Source of the DNA: Gyrodactylus bullatarudis
Taxonomy: Eukaryota; Platyhelminthes; Monogenea; Gyrodactylidea; Gyrodactylidae
Direction of reading: 5' to 3'
Length of the DNA: 64,000 nt
Assembly (NCBI GenBank): GCA_012064415.1
Contig: SSNU01000063.1
Span: 717,977 to 781,976 of the forward strand
This document shows positions 25,501-39,475 of the stretch, in pieces. Made by a program: the position numbers and the translations under genes. How positions within the stretch are numbered: position 1 is the first letter of the stretch; each line of letters opens with the position of its first letter. The notes beneath the pieces were generated by a model, which was not told where the DNA came from, did no database searches, and was given only the letters and a program-made list of their open reading frames with translations.

Positions 25501-28500
25501 TCTGAACAAAGTAAAATTTAAATCTAGACAAATCGAGGTGGGTCAAAAAATCTTCCCTATAGTAATAAACAATTTTAAAATATTTCATTCAAAGACTGAA
25601 TACTACTATTTTAACTTGAAGCAAGTTTTCAGCGGTCTCTTAAAAGGTTCTAAATTTATCCAAAACTTTTTCTTATGGTATCATGTTCATTAAATTGTAA
25701 TATTGTTCAAGAGAGCTGAGTGAAAGTGGTTAATAAAAAAGCAATCCAACCTGATAACATGAATTAAAAAGTAATCTGATTAAATTGCTGGGTTTTCCTT
25801 AATGTACGGTTGTTATATCAGATGGTGAAGATTACATGTATTTCCTTGGTAATAAACTAATACGACTCTTAAATCAAGTAGTCCAGAGAAACCTATAGAA
25901 TTAGTAATAAATAAAGTACAATTGTGAAAAGCCAGTCTGGATAATGTGCGAATTTTGATTATCTGTTTTTTGGCACTTGAAATATATAGCATTAAACGTA
26001 GTTGCTCTTTGGGAAGCTCTTCGAATTCTGACTAGATCATTTATATTTGCCTCGTGTTAAAAACTGAATAATAAAAAGTTTAACATTTATTGGGGGAAAC
26101 AAGTTATTATAAGATTTTTCAAATCTAACATCTTTTCCCCCAGTTCCTCGAATATTTATTGAATACAAACCAGATCCACACCAATTTTATTTATTGATCA
26201 ACTTGAAAAAAGGCATCAGCTTAATATGAAATAAATTTTCTAAATATCAAATCTTCTAATGCTAACCATGTGAGAATGTTTAATAACTGAATTAATATTT
26301 TGTTTTGTTTATTAATTTTCAAGATTAACCAATGATCTCTGTACTAAATTGAAGCTTTTGGATGAAAAATCTTCAATAACTAATTTCATATATCCAAAGA
26401 TCAAGCTAGAACTTTTACTATGGTTTCACCCTAATTAGGGATCGTCAGTAAGCACTCAACCATTGACTCCAACCCCTGTTATCGTTGTTTGTATGAGATT
26501 CATCTATCCTAACGACTTACAATAAGCTTATTTATTTAACATCGACCTCATGTATTTTAGTTGAAAAGAAAGATTATAATTGAGATTGAAGTTAAAAGAA
26601 ATAGTCATGAATGTCCTTTGAAATAGAAAAAAAACATTGTTTATTTCTCCTAAATAATAATGTTGGAAAGATCATTTTGAAGAAAATCTCACGATAAAAA
26701 GTATCGAATTTTATGAGCAATTGATTGTAGATTTAAAGGAAACGTATTTATTTGATATATATGTTACGACCAATGTAGAAACTATAATCAGTGTATACAC
26801 TGTTCATCTCAATTTTATTAATTTCCCTCTTATATGACTAAATAAAGTAATAAATAATGCAATGCTTATTTATATATCTTTATGTTCATTTCAAAATTGT
26901 AAAATTATTCTTGTGATAACTCTTGATGAAAATATCCCAAGATATAGTACAATGTAAATATTACATGAATTTTTTTTTTTCTGCTTGATTGATTTTAAAA
27001 ATTTTGTTTGTTGATCTGAGTTTTTGTGAAGATAACACTTGAACCTAAACAGAAGTCAAATTTTAGTTCGAGTGTTTTGCACTTGAAATCTGAAAAACTG
27101 AGAATGTCAATACTCATCAGACCCATTATGAGGTCTATCGTCTATTGTAGAATCAATATTATTAACCAATGAGATTTCTTCTAAAAGTATTGTGGTCAAA
27201 ACTTTTATTCCTAAACATGCAAGAAAAGTTCAACGCTTCCCTCTCAGCCCTCCCCAAGAGATTCAATTCTTTACGTTTCAATGATGCAAGATACGAAGAA
27301 TTTGTTAACAAAGTGATGCTTGCCGAATCGACAAAAATCTGTACAAGATCTCTAGAAATTATGATGTTGAATTTATTGAAAAGAAGAAACTTTGACAAGA
27401 AAAAGGGTCAAAAATACAGAGAATTCACAGAATTATGTTAAAGTCAGCAAAATTTTTAAAATTCTTGATGACGAACACAAAAGTCATGGTCGTTTGAAAA
27501 AAATGAGAGAAGTAATACGTAAACGGTATTATTAAATTTAAATGTGGAAACTCAGTTTCTACATTGACCATTGAGATGAACAGTGTATACACTGATTATA
27601 GTTTCTACATTGGTCGTAACATATATTATTCTTTTCATCTAGAATTCGGCTCTAACGTGTTCAAAATTTTCTTATACTTGATCTTATTAATTTTGTAGGT
27701 TGAGGGAATATGGAAAAAATATCCAAAAATCTGGTACCCTTTTTAAAAAGCACTGCTTCCAAAAATTTGATTACAAATTGTTTTCACAATATGTAAGATT
27801 TATTTACTTGTGGTGGAGGAAATAATATGTATTTAAAATCTATAGGTTTTGTTTATGAAGCTTATTTAAAATCTCTATCAGATTTTAGTAAAACAAGAAC
27901 TTATTATTAATAATAAGCGAAATCTAGCTTCAATTAATTGTCCTAATAAACTGAGAAACTTTTGGATTTTGTATTATTCAACAGAAAATTTTCATTTGTC
28001 CTTAGTTGCATGATTAAAATATTCTGTTATTGATGGCTGAAAGTCTTAAAATAGTGAATAATAACTGAATATAACTATTCGTTGATCTTAACTCTCTCGA
28101 ATGGATTACATGCAGGAGTGAATTTAGAAATAAGAAAGAGTATTACTATAAATTAAAGCTTCAATTTCAATAAATTTATCTATTCTAATTCAAAATGAAA
28201 TAATTTTTAAGAAAAATTCATTATTTTTATAAAAGTATTCTTGAAAAAGTTCTTTCCACAATGGAATCCACATCTACTGTCAACTAATCATATTGTCCAG
28301 GACTTGTTTCATATTTTGAATATTAAACTCTCAGCGAATCCAATTAAAGGTGGATTGTGTAAATACCCAAATAATTCAACTAATACCTGAGTAAATGCAA
28401 TTGCTTACTTAGACAGTTACCAAGTGAGAATTTATTTTTTATCAAGTAGAAGAGTAAGGAAAATATCGCAAAAAAAGTCGCAACCAGCTAGAAAATCGCA

Positions 28501-31500
28501 AACTTATCTTAGTCACTAGCAATGTTAGAAATCAAATTTTTATATTTTTCGAATGAGGACATGGAAACAAGCAACATATCAAAAATCCCAAATTTACTGC
28601 CCTACTAATCAGTGATTAGTGCTTTTAGAATAAATCCTAAAACAGGAAACTTATTAATCAATTAATGTAGTAGATTTTTGATGAATATTTTTACAAAAAA
28701 TGGAAAAAAGATTATACGACGTGGTATTTCGTTAATGAAGAAGAGAATGCATCCCTAAAGAAAGGGAGTTTATCAAAAATTTGAGTAATGTATTATATAT
28801 GCTGATACTTTTGATGTAGCATAAATAAAAGAGAAACGTTTCTTGTCATATTTTTTCCAACAATTTGATTAACATGAACATTGCATGATCATCATACTTT
28901 TTCACTGAGTAGTAGAATGTAAAAATAAAAACTTTGATCTTTTTTCCATATCTTGAAAGTAGAAAAAGTTATTCAGCATCATTGAAATAAACTTATCATA
29001 AAGTTCCTGACGAAATTCATGTTAAACGTCGTCCTTGGTTGGGTCTTTTCTGAGAATTTCATTAGAAAATAAAATGCTCACCATCTATCAACTATGAATT
29101 GATTGTAATCATGTCATCTTTAATCATCACTTTATCTAGTTTAATATTTCCCTGTACGGAATCAAGAATAATCCATCTGCAGACAGGAAACACATCAGCT
29201 CATGTGTAGATAAATTGCTTCCCTCCAATGGACGATGCCATAGAAACCAAGGCTAGATTTTTTTCTAAAATTCAGAAGGAGAAATTGATCTTGTAAAATA
29301 GAATAACTGCGTTTTTATATTTGACCAATTTTGAAATTTAGACAAAAGATTACATTACCTTGTCACGCGCATTTTCTTCCTGAATAAAACCACCGAATCT
29401 TAAATTGACTTTGAACAGATGGTAAGCGTTTTTTTGAGTAGCAAAATGAGTGATTTATTTCCTACTTTACTCTTTTTTCATACTCTCATTTTTCAAATAG
29501 ATTCATAGATAATACTTTTCCATGCGACATAAGAGTTTAATTTTTCCAATGCTTAGTCTTTTGTACAAATAACTACTGTAATTTATCATTTCAAGTGCTA
29601 CTTTTGCTAGTAATATGTAGCTAACATATTTTTCCCAAATTAATCATCGAAAATTTAGATTTCTTCAGAGCAAAGACTCAAATTTTCACAATCAGTCTGC
29701 AATTAGAAAAAAATGAACGCGTACTTTTTACATTTTAATTTGTTGTTATTGTCAGTATAGTTCATAAAAAACAGATTTTGTCAAATGAAAAAAATGCGTA
29801 ATTTAAATAAATAAAATAGATTTATTACCAGGAGAAATGAAGGGTGAGGCATAGGAACTATTTAAAAGATGGATACTCTATTTCTCGAATCGATTGATCT
29901 ATTGTCATACAATATTTTACACTATCTTTGTTCAATATCAACCCTTCATGTCCCATTGTGGAACACAACTCTTTCTCGAGCGATAATTTTAACTGAAAGA
30001 TGCCTTTGTTTACCCCTCATTAGAAAGGAAATTTATTGAGCTACAAAAATATGTATAATTCATAAAGATAGCTTTTCACTGATGCACACCATAGTTATTA
30101 TTTGAAGAAGGGTGATTTTTTGAAAATGTTGTCAAAAATTAAAAAAATATTTAGAACGTTTTAAAAAAACCTATTTGCTGAGGTTTTCGAAAAAAATAAA
30201 TTGAATATAAAAAAACATTAGACTATATGGTTGACTCAATAGGCAAACTATCCAGAATCTTCAAGTCTGCGAAATTTCTTGTTAATTCATTCACAAGCCC
30301 ATTATAGGCATGAGTATTTGATACTTGTTTTTATTACCTTCTTTCAACCTGATCAGAATAAATTTATCGATTAAAAATATTGCAGAATAAGATAATGTGT
30401 AAACATTTTATAACTTTTACCCTGTTGACTTTATTAAACTTTGATGGAGTTGTACAATCACAGGGGCGTCGATTTTCATCATGAATTTTATAATATATTT
30501 ATCATTATTCAAGGATTCTTAGATTTCTAACCCAAAACTCATGAATAATAGACTGATAGAAATTGAGTATTTGCCGGTCAACCAGAATCGAGCAACATTC
30601 CTCTCACAAATTTCCTACGCCCCCAAATATATTTTGCGATCAGGATTTCAAATTTTTCAATAGGTTGATGATCTTAATATTTTGATTAGTTTCCTCTTCG
30701 AATTTTCTCTCTATTATATCAGGAAGAGGTTTTAGCAAATTGAGCTAAAGCAGCAGCCAGTCAGACTTAGTCAAATTTATTTCACCATTATATTTGTTAC
30801 GACCAATGTGTACACTTTGAACAAATACTTATTTTCTATTGGTCTATTGTTCATGAGTTTCGGGCTAGAAATGGTATATAACAAAGGTGTACTTGAACAT
30901 TCAAACAACTCTCGTCACTTTGCAGAGCTTTTACGTGTATGAAAATGGGAATTTACCCTTTTCACAAAAAACTCAATATTCTTCTCCGGAGAGTTAAGAG
31001 AAAAATTATTTTTTTCAATTCCACAATACAATTAGCCCATGAGTTGTTGAAATAAAAAAGGATTTCTGTAAAAAATCCAATCTGACAAAAATTGGGCTTT
31101 TTTTGAATTTTCAAACTTTTTCTGCATCTTTGGTCAACATTTTTTCGTCTTCCATGATTTTAATGAATTCAATACTGACATCAAATCAGCTTTAGACAAA
31201 TAAATCGGATTTCGCAATTGAGTTTGGAGAAAAATTTCAACTTTTAAATTCTGGATCATTAAAATTAAAAGGGTTCGATTTCCCACAATAATAGTTGATC
31301 CCAAATGTCATTATGAAATTGCTTTTTATCTTGAAAGACGGAAATTTTTTGAACTCAAACGTTGAAGAAGTTCGAAAATAAAAAATTTTCCCAATCTTTC
31401 TAAAACTGAATAAAATATTGAGCTTTATAAATATAGCTCTAATAATTTCTCTATTGAAATTTTCTTCAGTAAGCTTAATTATTTTTTCGATACTCGAGGA

Positions 31501-34500
31501 AAAAAATTAGTATTCATAAGAGCTTCTAAAAATTTCTGTATTGGGAAAAAATGTTTGTGAAAGTATGCTCTTCACTCATATTCTCGTAGAAGATAAGACA
31601 AACTCTTTACAAGGATATTTATAGTATGGTTATAAAAGTATGAAGCTATCGTGAGGGAAAAAATTAATTTCCGAATTTCTCTCCCATCTAATTCATTGGC
31701 TACTTACATTAGTAATGCATTGCATACAAGAATATATATATACGTACGTGGAAATTGTTATCGCCAACAAAATAAAACACATCTCCTCCAAGACTAAATG
31801 TAATATTTTTTGTCGTTAATCAAAAAAGATAGCCACATCTGATGGAGGAAGATAATTTCTTACAATATGCCTACTTTTCTTCTAAATTGAATACAAAAAT
31901 AATATCTGATTATAGATAGTGTACTCGACTAAAAACAACAACGTTAGTAAACATAAATTTTCTACATGAGTTTGAGATTTCTATTGGACTTTTATATTTT
32001 CTCAGTTTTTAACCCTTTTAGTACCGTCGCTACTTTTTACCAAAAATAAAATTAAGCTCTAAATTTCTGTTAACTAAATGGTAATTTTCCTGAAATTTAA
32101 TTAATATAATCTTACCAACTTTGACTTTATGATGAATTTTTGAAACTACTTCTAAATAATTTCTAGGATTATGATCCTGGCGATCGAAAATCAGAAAATA
32201 TTAATTTAAACTGGTGTTTTGGGCAAACTAAGTATCATGAAACTACAGAAAGTTAATATGATATTAAGCATAATATGTTTCAATGAACTTGTTACAATCG
32301 TATTTAATTTTTAATCGATATTTTCAAAATCCCCTACAAAATGTTAAGATATCTTGTGAGCAAGATTAAAACGTTTTATAGAGTAAAATTCTTCATTAGG
32401 AAATTGTTGGCGCATAATTTATCCATATTGAGAGATAACTTTCCAGATGATTGATTATAAATTATACCGAAAAAATTAAACTTTTGCATTAAACTCTGCA
32501 TTTTCACCCGGAGAAATAATTTTTCCATCATAATAATAATAAGAGTGTTAATAGAGTAGAAAATCTCTAATAGAGATAATTAAATGTATTTTGAATAATC
32601 CTTTCAGAAATAAAAGTAATCTATGATTCAGTGAAATATACTTATTCTCAAGGGAAATGTATTAGCAGACAAAGAATCAAAGTATAAATTTAAAATTGCA
32701 AGTCAACTAGAATTTATGGATCTAATAAGATTAGGTTCTGACATCTAGGTATGAAAAGACAATCTCCATCAAGTTAGATTCACATGGATGTAGTAATAAC
32801 AAGTGACCACACTGCTAGTAGGTTTAATGTCTAAAAACACTGTAATTTCTACATAGTGCTTTTACAAAAAACCAGTGTGTAGGTGGTGTCAATACTATGG
32901 GAGTGTTGAGTAATAGGAGACGAACGGGGGTTCTGGCCTAGTTGTTAGATGCGTTGTCTCACAACGTTGAAGACCTGGGTTGAATATTATTTGACTTTCT
33001 TATCGAATTGACACTTGCTTATCCGAATTCTAACATATAGGTATGAGAAGACAATCTCCATCTAGTTAGATTCACATGGATATAGTAATAACAAGTCACC
33101 ACACTTTGCTAGTAGGTTTAATGTCTAAAAACACTGTAATTTCTACATAGTGCTTATTAGGTTCAATTCAATAAATTTCTAACAATATTTTTCATCTTTG
33201 AATGTTTTGGTAGATTTTAAATTCATTCAACATTTTGTTGACAGGATAATTATTTCCCTGGAATTGAAATTAGGATATAATTATACTGGAGTAAAACTAA
33301 ATGATAATATTGTTTATTTAAAACTTCAAACTATTTCCTTGTTATTTCTTAACGCTTACTTGAAAGGCTCAGTTTGAGAAACAAGGACTTTGTAGACTCT
33401 GAACTAGAAAAAGTACAAAATTCGGTTAAAAAACTAATAATTTTCTTGTGGTTATGTCTCTTAAAAAAATTACTTGGGTGTAATTTCTGTGGAGGAAGTT
33501 GCCTCGACTGAATATCATTGCAAAAAACGTGAAATAATCCCTTCTCCGAATTTTTCTCCAATACTCATTGAAATCGCTATTTTTCTCTCAATCGTTTTTT
33601 TGATATTCTTACACCGATAAAAAGATGACTTGTGAAAAATCGAAAGTTTCCCAGTTCCATAAACTACAAACTTTTTCTTTACTAATTTTATTAAATTTAC
33701 TAGTTGCAATTTAACCCTTTCGATGATAGAGTCACAAAAGATAACTCTATATTGGGAATAATTTCTTTTATAGTTACGGAATACATATTTTGTATTAGAG
33801 TTGGACGAAATGAGAAAAATTTGAGAAAATTGAAACCTAGATATGGTAAAAATAAAGAGAAAAAATTAAAAATAAGAACTGGCCTATCTTAGGCCAAAAT
33901 AAAACCCAAATTCTTACAAGCAGCCGTAAACAAATTCCATGTTTTGCGGAAACCTAGAATTAAATTTTGAAAACATATTTGTTTGAATATAAAAGAATTA
34001 TTTTGACCGTAAATTCAAAATAAAATTTGAACGATAATGTTGTCAAACTTCGTCAAAATTCTTTACTAATATTCTGAACTCATGGGAGAAGGTTAGAGAC
34101 AACAGACGCATTTTCTAGTGATCAACGTTATATTTCGTCAGGTCTCTGAGGACGCTAGCCTGGTTGACATATAAAAATAAATATCAAAATATAATCTTAC
34201 AATTTTCAACTACTGGAGAAAGATCATAATATGTATTACATAACTTATAAGTCTATAAATAAACAGATATCTTGATATTCTCTACTTAAAAGAAAAATTC
34301 AAACATATTCACGGTATCAAAGTTTCTTTGCATTATGCAAATTAAATAAAAATTATTTGAGAAATTTTCAAAAATCTGTTTCAAGAATTTTCTCATTCTG
34401 GTATTATTTTCTTGTTCAGAACCAGTTTTCCTCAGATGCATATTTTCAATGATGTTTAATTTACCTTATTATCAAATCAACAACACCAATCAACTTTATG

Positions 34501-36506
34501 TTATCTGAATTAACGCAAATTTAGAGAAATTCGTATTCAGTTTATTTAATAATACAGGTTTGATTTTTAGTGTCTAACCTTCCTAAATAGGGCACTCGAT
34601 TATTACAGATTATTAATATTATTTAGATAAAAAAAAATTTTAATTAAATACATAAATTCTTAATATTGATGATGATTAAACTAATCTATCTTGTCGAATC
34701 CCCCTATATATCGTGTAAAAGAGTTCTTTTGTCAATCAGTGTAAGAATTAAGGAGACGTATGTTTTCTTTATCGTAGAAATTGTCTTGTAATACGAATCG
34801 TTAAAAAGCCATGGAATGCTTAAATTTTCTTTTCCAATTTTTGTAATTTCATGTTATTTTTTCCTTGGCATAAAAAATCCTAACTGACAGCCAATGTAAT
34901 AATATAAGAGGAGATATGTCTATAGATATCTTCTTAATGAAAAATTCAACACGTTGATTGAACAGAAATCTTGAATATTTCATGTCTATTTTTCATCCTT
35001 TCCCAGAAATTAGAGTGTAAATATTTTCAGATTTTGTATCAAGGCTATTCCTCTTTTAAACCTTGTACCTTCTTCAGATTTGGTATCTAAACTTTGAACT
35101 TGTGTAAATTCTAATCTTGATTTTATGCATGCTGGAGGTCAATTGAATCTAGATAATGCAATAGTGTAATACGAGTCAATTTTTAGGTAACCTATTTGTC
35201 AGGGGAATCGCACATGACGCAAGATTGCGATGATATTGGCCATTGGCAAACAATAACCCATCCTACATATCTAAACTGCATGACTTTTGTCCTTAATCCA
35301 GCTCACCGCAATACGACAATATCTATGGAGACTCAGTTTTATCTTGGTGAAACTAAAGTATCTTCTCAATGCATCGATTGCTTTACGAATGATTTAAAGA
35401 CTCAACTTGTTGGTGCCGCACTTGTTGTCCATCCAGCTGACACATTCCCAAACATTAATCATCAAGCAATAAATTTAGACCCTGGAAGTTTGACTGAATT
35501 GAACTTGATAATTCAAGAGAATATTAATAAGGAACCTCCCTATGGTAGATGCTCAAGAAATGTACCCGGAAAGATTGTCCTTCACAATATCACCTTTGAA
35601 TATTCAGAAGAGGCTTGCAAACAGAGGGAAATTCAAAATGCCATAATGAAAATGTGCGAATGCATCGCTATTGAATACCCGCACAATGAAAACACCAATT
35701 ATCCCTATTGTAGTGATTTGAGTTTATTCTTATCCAAAGACAGTTGTGATTCATTCAAATCGGATAATTCAACAGAAGTTACTAAATGCCTCGCACAAAT
35801 ACAGCTGGCGATAGATAGATCAATATGCAAGGGCAATGTAACAAAAGATCTTTCAAAAGATGTCGTGGATACCTGTAATGCACCATGCAATTATTATTCC
35901 TATGAATCAACATTCACAACATCTAAATGGCCGCCAAAAATTTGGCAATTAACCTGGTTCCGATCCATCAAAAAGCAGTACACATTGTTTCAAAGTGAAG
36001 ATTTTGTCAAATACGAAGAGGCTCTAGCATATTTAGATGAAAATAAAACTGATGAAGCAGCAGAAATGATATCGAGGTTAGATATTTTCGAGCGTAATGT
36101 CATTGGTCTCATTATAAGGAGGCCAAACTTTAATTTGAAACGTATCGAAGAGAAGGAAGTCCTCTCTCTGACAAGTCTTCTCTCACAGACTGGGGGTCTG
36201 TTCTCTATCTGGATCGGTCTGACGATGATTTCTCTAGGTGAAATCCTTGAATGTATTTATCGTTGTTTCTCAATGTTCCGTGACAAAAATAGATCGGAAA
36301 GGTTCCAGGAAGCTGCCATAGTAACAGAGCAAACTGAAAGAGTTAAAACCACAGATATTGATAATAGTAACATTGATAATGAGTATGGGATCTTGAAAAC
36401 TGATCCCTTTAGGCAGGAGAATAGCATTGTTAAAGAGAACCCGTATGCTTTGCAATTTCAAGAGCCAAAAGATAGTTTGAAACCTGAATTTGTACAAAAT
36501 ATGTAA
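22532..36506 (+). CDS. DEG/ENaC-family (pickpocket/ASIC-like) sodium channel subunit
   Basis: Subunit of a trimeric, typically amiloride-sensitive, non-voltage-gated sodium channel. Two exons, 22532-23128 and 35187-36506, join in phase 0 across a 12,058-bp intron to give 638 residues. TM1 is LWTFLVALLFFGCLMCMIFL, followed by the family motif FPGVTVCNL. The extracellular domain is Cys-rich, with EEACKQREIQNAIMKMCECIA and CNAPCNYYSY. Before TM2 lies a conserved SLLSQTGGLFSIWIGLTMIS; the usual G-x-S filter appears as IGLTMIS. The cytoplasmic tail is about 75 residues. An N-terminal HG gating motif is not obvious, though NTTIRGLPRIV occupies its place. Subfamily cannot be fixed by eye. Confidence 0.9.
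24991..25246. repeat. Second copy of the 16.3-kb dispersed repeat
   Basis: Shares TTAACCACTTTTCTG, the GATAAAATATTAAARTTTTCAA core and the CCAGAGATCGAAG block with 16373-16635, and ends CAAGGGTTAA. Left portion missing or diverged. Lies in the channel gene's long intron. Confidence 0.55.
26762..27621. mobile_element. 860-bp DNA transposon with identical 52-bp terminal inverted repeats
   Basis: 26762-26813 and 27570-27621 are exact reverse complements over 52 bp, from TGTTACGACCAATG to its mirror. They include the palindrome CAGTGTATACACTG. Flanks are TATATA and TATATT, a possible short target duplication. Inside, 27169-27441 is open (RFNDARYEEFVNKV...) and a second frame reads KIFKILDDEHKSHGR then KKMREVIRKRYY to a stop at 27533, so coding remnants are likely. 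TGT...ACA ends suggest a Ginger-like or other integrase-type element; this is inference. A related end (TGTTACGACCAATGTG) stands alone at 30795. Confidence 0.75.
32736..33155. repeat. Direct repeat pair flanking a tRNA-like remnant
   Basis: Copies at 32736-32861 and 33028-33155 are nearly identical (TATGARAAGACAATCTCCAT... to CTACATAGTGCTT). Between them, at 32936-32990, TGGCCTAGTTGTTAGATGCG resembles a pol III A box and GACCTGGGTTGAATATT a decayed B box, with tRNA-like spacing. It looks like a tRNA-derived SINE remnant, not a working tRNA: the acceptor stem does not pair. Confidence 0.55.
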
Positions 36507-37938
36507 AGTAAAAATATGATTTTAGTGATATGCCCAACTATGATAAAAATACATAAATTGTTTTGAAATGATGAACTCTAAATTCTCCATTTAACTGAAT
36601 TTTCATCAGGGTTTATTTGTAATAGTTATTCAGAAAGTTGAATCTAGATCAAAATAGTTGGAGATAAGATAAGAACAATAAAATTCAAAATTTTTCTCCT
36701 CTCGGTTATTGTTAGAAAGTGAGTACTAATTTTATATAAAAGTTCATTCATGAATTCAATGAAGAGAATCTCTTCAAGAGATTGAACTGTGTTTAGCAAT
36801 CACATTATCCTCTTCTTAATTATATACCTTTCCCTCAGCTTGCATTGATTTATTTCATTATGAAATTCTCTATGAATGAGTCCACACTGCTCACTGCCTT
36901 TATAGTACACTATAGTAGTACAATTGTAGTATTTAAGTCTGCAAGTCTGGTTATAAATAAGTTAAACAAGATTATTGTCATTTGTTAATAGGAGGACTAT
37001 GGGCAGAATATGATGCAGAATAATTAGATAAACATTGATTGCATTAGTATATTCTAGGTGTCTAAGACAAAATTTCCCCTTGGATCGTCCTATTGCGTAA
37101 GGGATTGGCTCATGACAATGAGTGCTATTACACTACCAAATAATCCCGGAATAATCTCGTTCTTATTTAGAAATCACTACTCATTTTTCTACATTTTAAC
37201 TAGTGAATAATAACTATTCTTAACAAAAATATAATTATCCCAATATTAGAACCGAAAATGATAAAAATTATTGAATAATTAATCCCACAATATTTTTATA
37301 GTACGACAATAATTTACAGCTACAGCCTGTAGTCTACAGGTCTATCGATAAAGGTTTCATTGTGAAAATAAATAGAAAAGTGCATCATTTTATTCAGCCT
37401 TAATGTGTAATGCATTTCTGTTGAACTAGGATTTTTTTGAAATAATCAAGACAATTAAAATTGTTCTTTTCGATTCAAATTGATAAAATAAGCTTATTAT
37501 AATTATAATTAAAAGTTAGAGATGTAGGTGCCATTTTCAGTGAATAAGACAGCTGGTTTTCGATCCTAACCAACATGAGTAACCCATACATAAACCTCTT
37601 TAATACTGTTTCAATTCAGTTAAAGACTTAATTTAAATAAATTCAAAAATAATGGATATAATATATTTAATAAATCTTCAATTTACTTACCAGTAGTTAC
37701 ATAATACATTGTGAGTTTATTTGCATAAATTTAAAATAGCTCATCAATTATAATTAACAATTGAATTATGGTGACGAAGTCATTCTCTTTAGATCTTTGT
37801 CTTTGACACGAGAGCAACTTCTATTGTGTATTGATTTTCAATGTTTAATCATTCTTAGTTCATGGTTGAAATCTCATATCTTTCATATGATATCCACAAA
37901 TGCGTAAGTGCTTTTTATTCAATTGAATAAACTCCAGC
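36507..37938. other. Intergenic AT-rich spacer
   Basis: No coding exon, tRNA or clear repeat recognised. It should hold the channel gene's 3' UTR and the promoter of the next gene. Confidence 0.4.
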
Positions 37939-38853
37939 ATGATTCCCGAAGAGAAGACACTAAACATGAGGAATAAACGAGGTCTAGGATTCTATGTCAA
38001 GATTTTCCTCGGAATCTTTATTGCATTCATTGTCATGTATTTCTTCGTGAGACTCTTTAGTGAAAATGATAACTACTCGAGTAAACAGGATAGAACATAT
38101 AACCCAAAATTATTGCCAAGCAAAAAGGATTTTTCTCTCCAAGGTAACTCCTATCAAAAATAGACCATGGGTCGATTTTAATTAATCTTTTTTTGTATTT
38201 TTTTCAGATGAAAGTGAGTTGAGATATTTTATATTCCTTCCATAGACTCAGTTAGAGATGAAGAATTCTTCAACCTTGAGAAGGAAGAAGAGGTTTTCGA
38301 TATTGATCAGATAACTGAGAATAAAAAAAATGCTCTGAATGAGGACGAAGTAGTAATCCAGCAAGAGGAAGAAGTTAAAAATACAAATAGTGAGGAAATT
38401 CAAAGTAATGACAACAATGATAGTGAAGAAGATGGACAAGCAACTAGTCAATCAGAAGAAGTCTCTAAAGTGCCAAACGATGGAGTCACAACTACTACCG
38501 ATGCTAAAAGCTCTGAAACTCCAAAAAACAGTGTTGGCAGTAGTGAAGTACCTAATAGTGGTGTTAGAAGTAGTGAAGTACCAAATAGCAGCTCTCAAGT
38601 ACCAAAAGATGGAGTCACTTCTACCAAAGCACCAATTATTAGTGATGTTAGCAATGCAGTACCAAAAAGTGGAGTTACCAGTCCTGAAGCACCAAATAGC
38701 AGTACACTAAAAAGCGAAGTTATAACTGATAGTAAGCCTGCTGAGGTAAATTCTAGTCCCGAAAACAAGCCAGTCAGCCAAAAAGTAACAGCGACCAAAA
38801 ATCTCAAAATGAGACTGGAAAGCCAAACTCAAACTAAAATACTAAATATTTAG
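37939..38853 (+). CDS. Small single-pass membrane protein with acidic, Ser/Pro/Val repeat stem
   Basis: Exons 37939-38143, a 6-bp micro-exon 38208-38213, and 38246-38853 give 272 residues; skipping the micro-exon stays in frame. Residues about 18-38 (FYVKIFLGIFIAFIVMYFFV) form a signal anchor after a short basic tail, so type II topology is likely. The stem has an acidic Glu/Asp stretch and imperfect repeats of the form VPNSGVxSSE and VPKDGVTS, good sites for mucin-type O-glycosylation. There is no catalytic domain. It lies just upstream of a GalNAc-transferase gene with the same tail-anchor-stem plan; a duplicated 5' exon of that gene is possible but sequence likeness is weak. No family recognised. 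Confidence 0.65.
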
Positions 38854-39475
38854 TACATTCATATCAATATGAGTTATGTTAAGAATCACGTTGGTTCAAT
38901 CAACTGATATTGTTTCTTCAAATTCATCATTCTTAAACATTATTCAGATTTGTTACAAAAATAACCGTGTATGGAAATAATAATTTTTGGAAAAAATATA
39001 TATTGATTCTACTTTAAAGTAGATTTGTAAATTATTTATTATTTTACTTAAAATTCCAGTTAACTTGACAGTTATTTTGACTAATATTAAATTAGCTTAT
39101 CCTAATCATTATCTGTTTATAATTCCAAGTATTCTTGAAGCTATATGATTCTTTGTAAGCAAAAATTATTTTGATTCAGGCTTAAAGTAATTTTAGTTTG
39201 ATAAGCAATATTTTTTCACCAAGCAACATTCAATTGGAGTTAAGAACAAAAATTTTAGGAAGGTGATTGATGATTAGATTCTACAATCAAACAGGACAAA
39301 AAATTTCCTTCATTAAGTATTTGAAAATTTAAATATGTATGTTCAAAATAAAATCTTGAACTCATTCAAATTATAAATAAAGAAAATATAATAGTATACA
39401 ATGTTTAATAAACAATCATTCATTATTAGGTGTAAAGTCATTCAAATATACTATAATTCATTAACTCACGATAAG
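38854..39475. other. Spacer between membrane-protein gene and GalNAc-transferase
   Basis: AT-rich; possible 3' UTR of the preceding gene. Nothing else seen. Confidence 0.4.

Noticed and set aside
32936..32990. Functional tRNA gene
   Set aside because: A- and B-box-like words are present but the acceptor stem does not pair and the B box is decayed.
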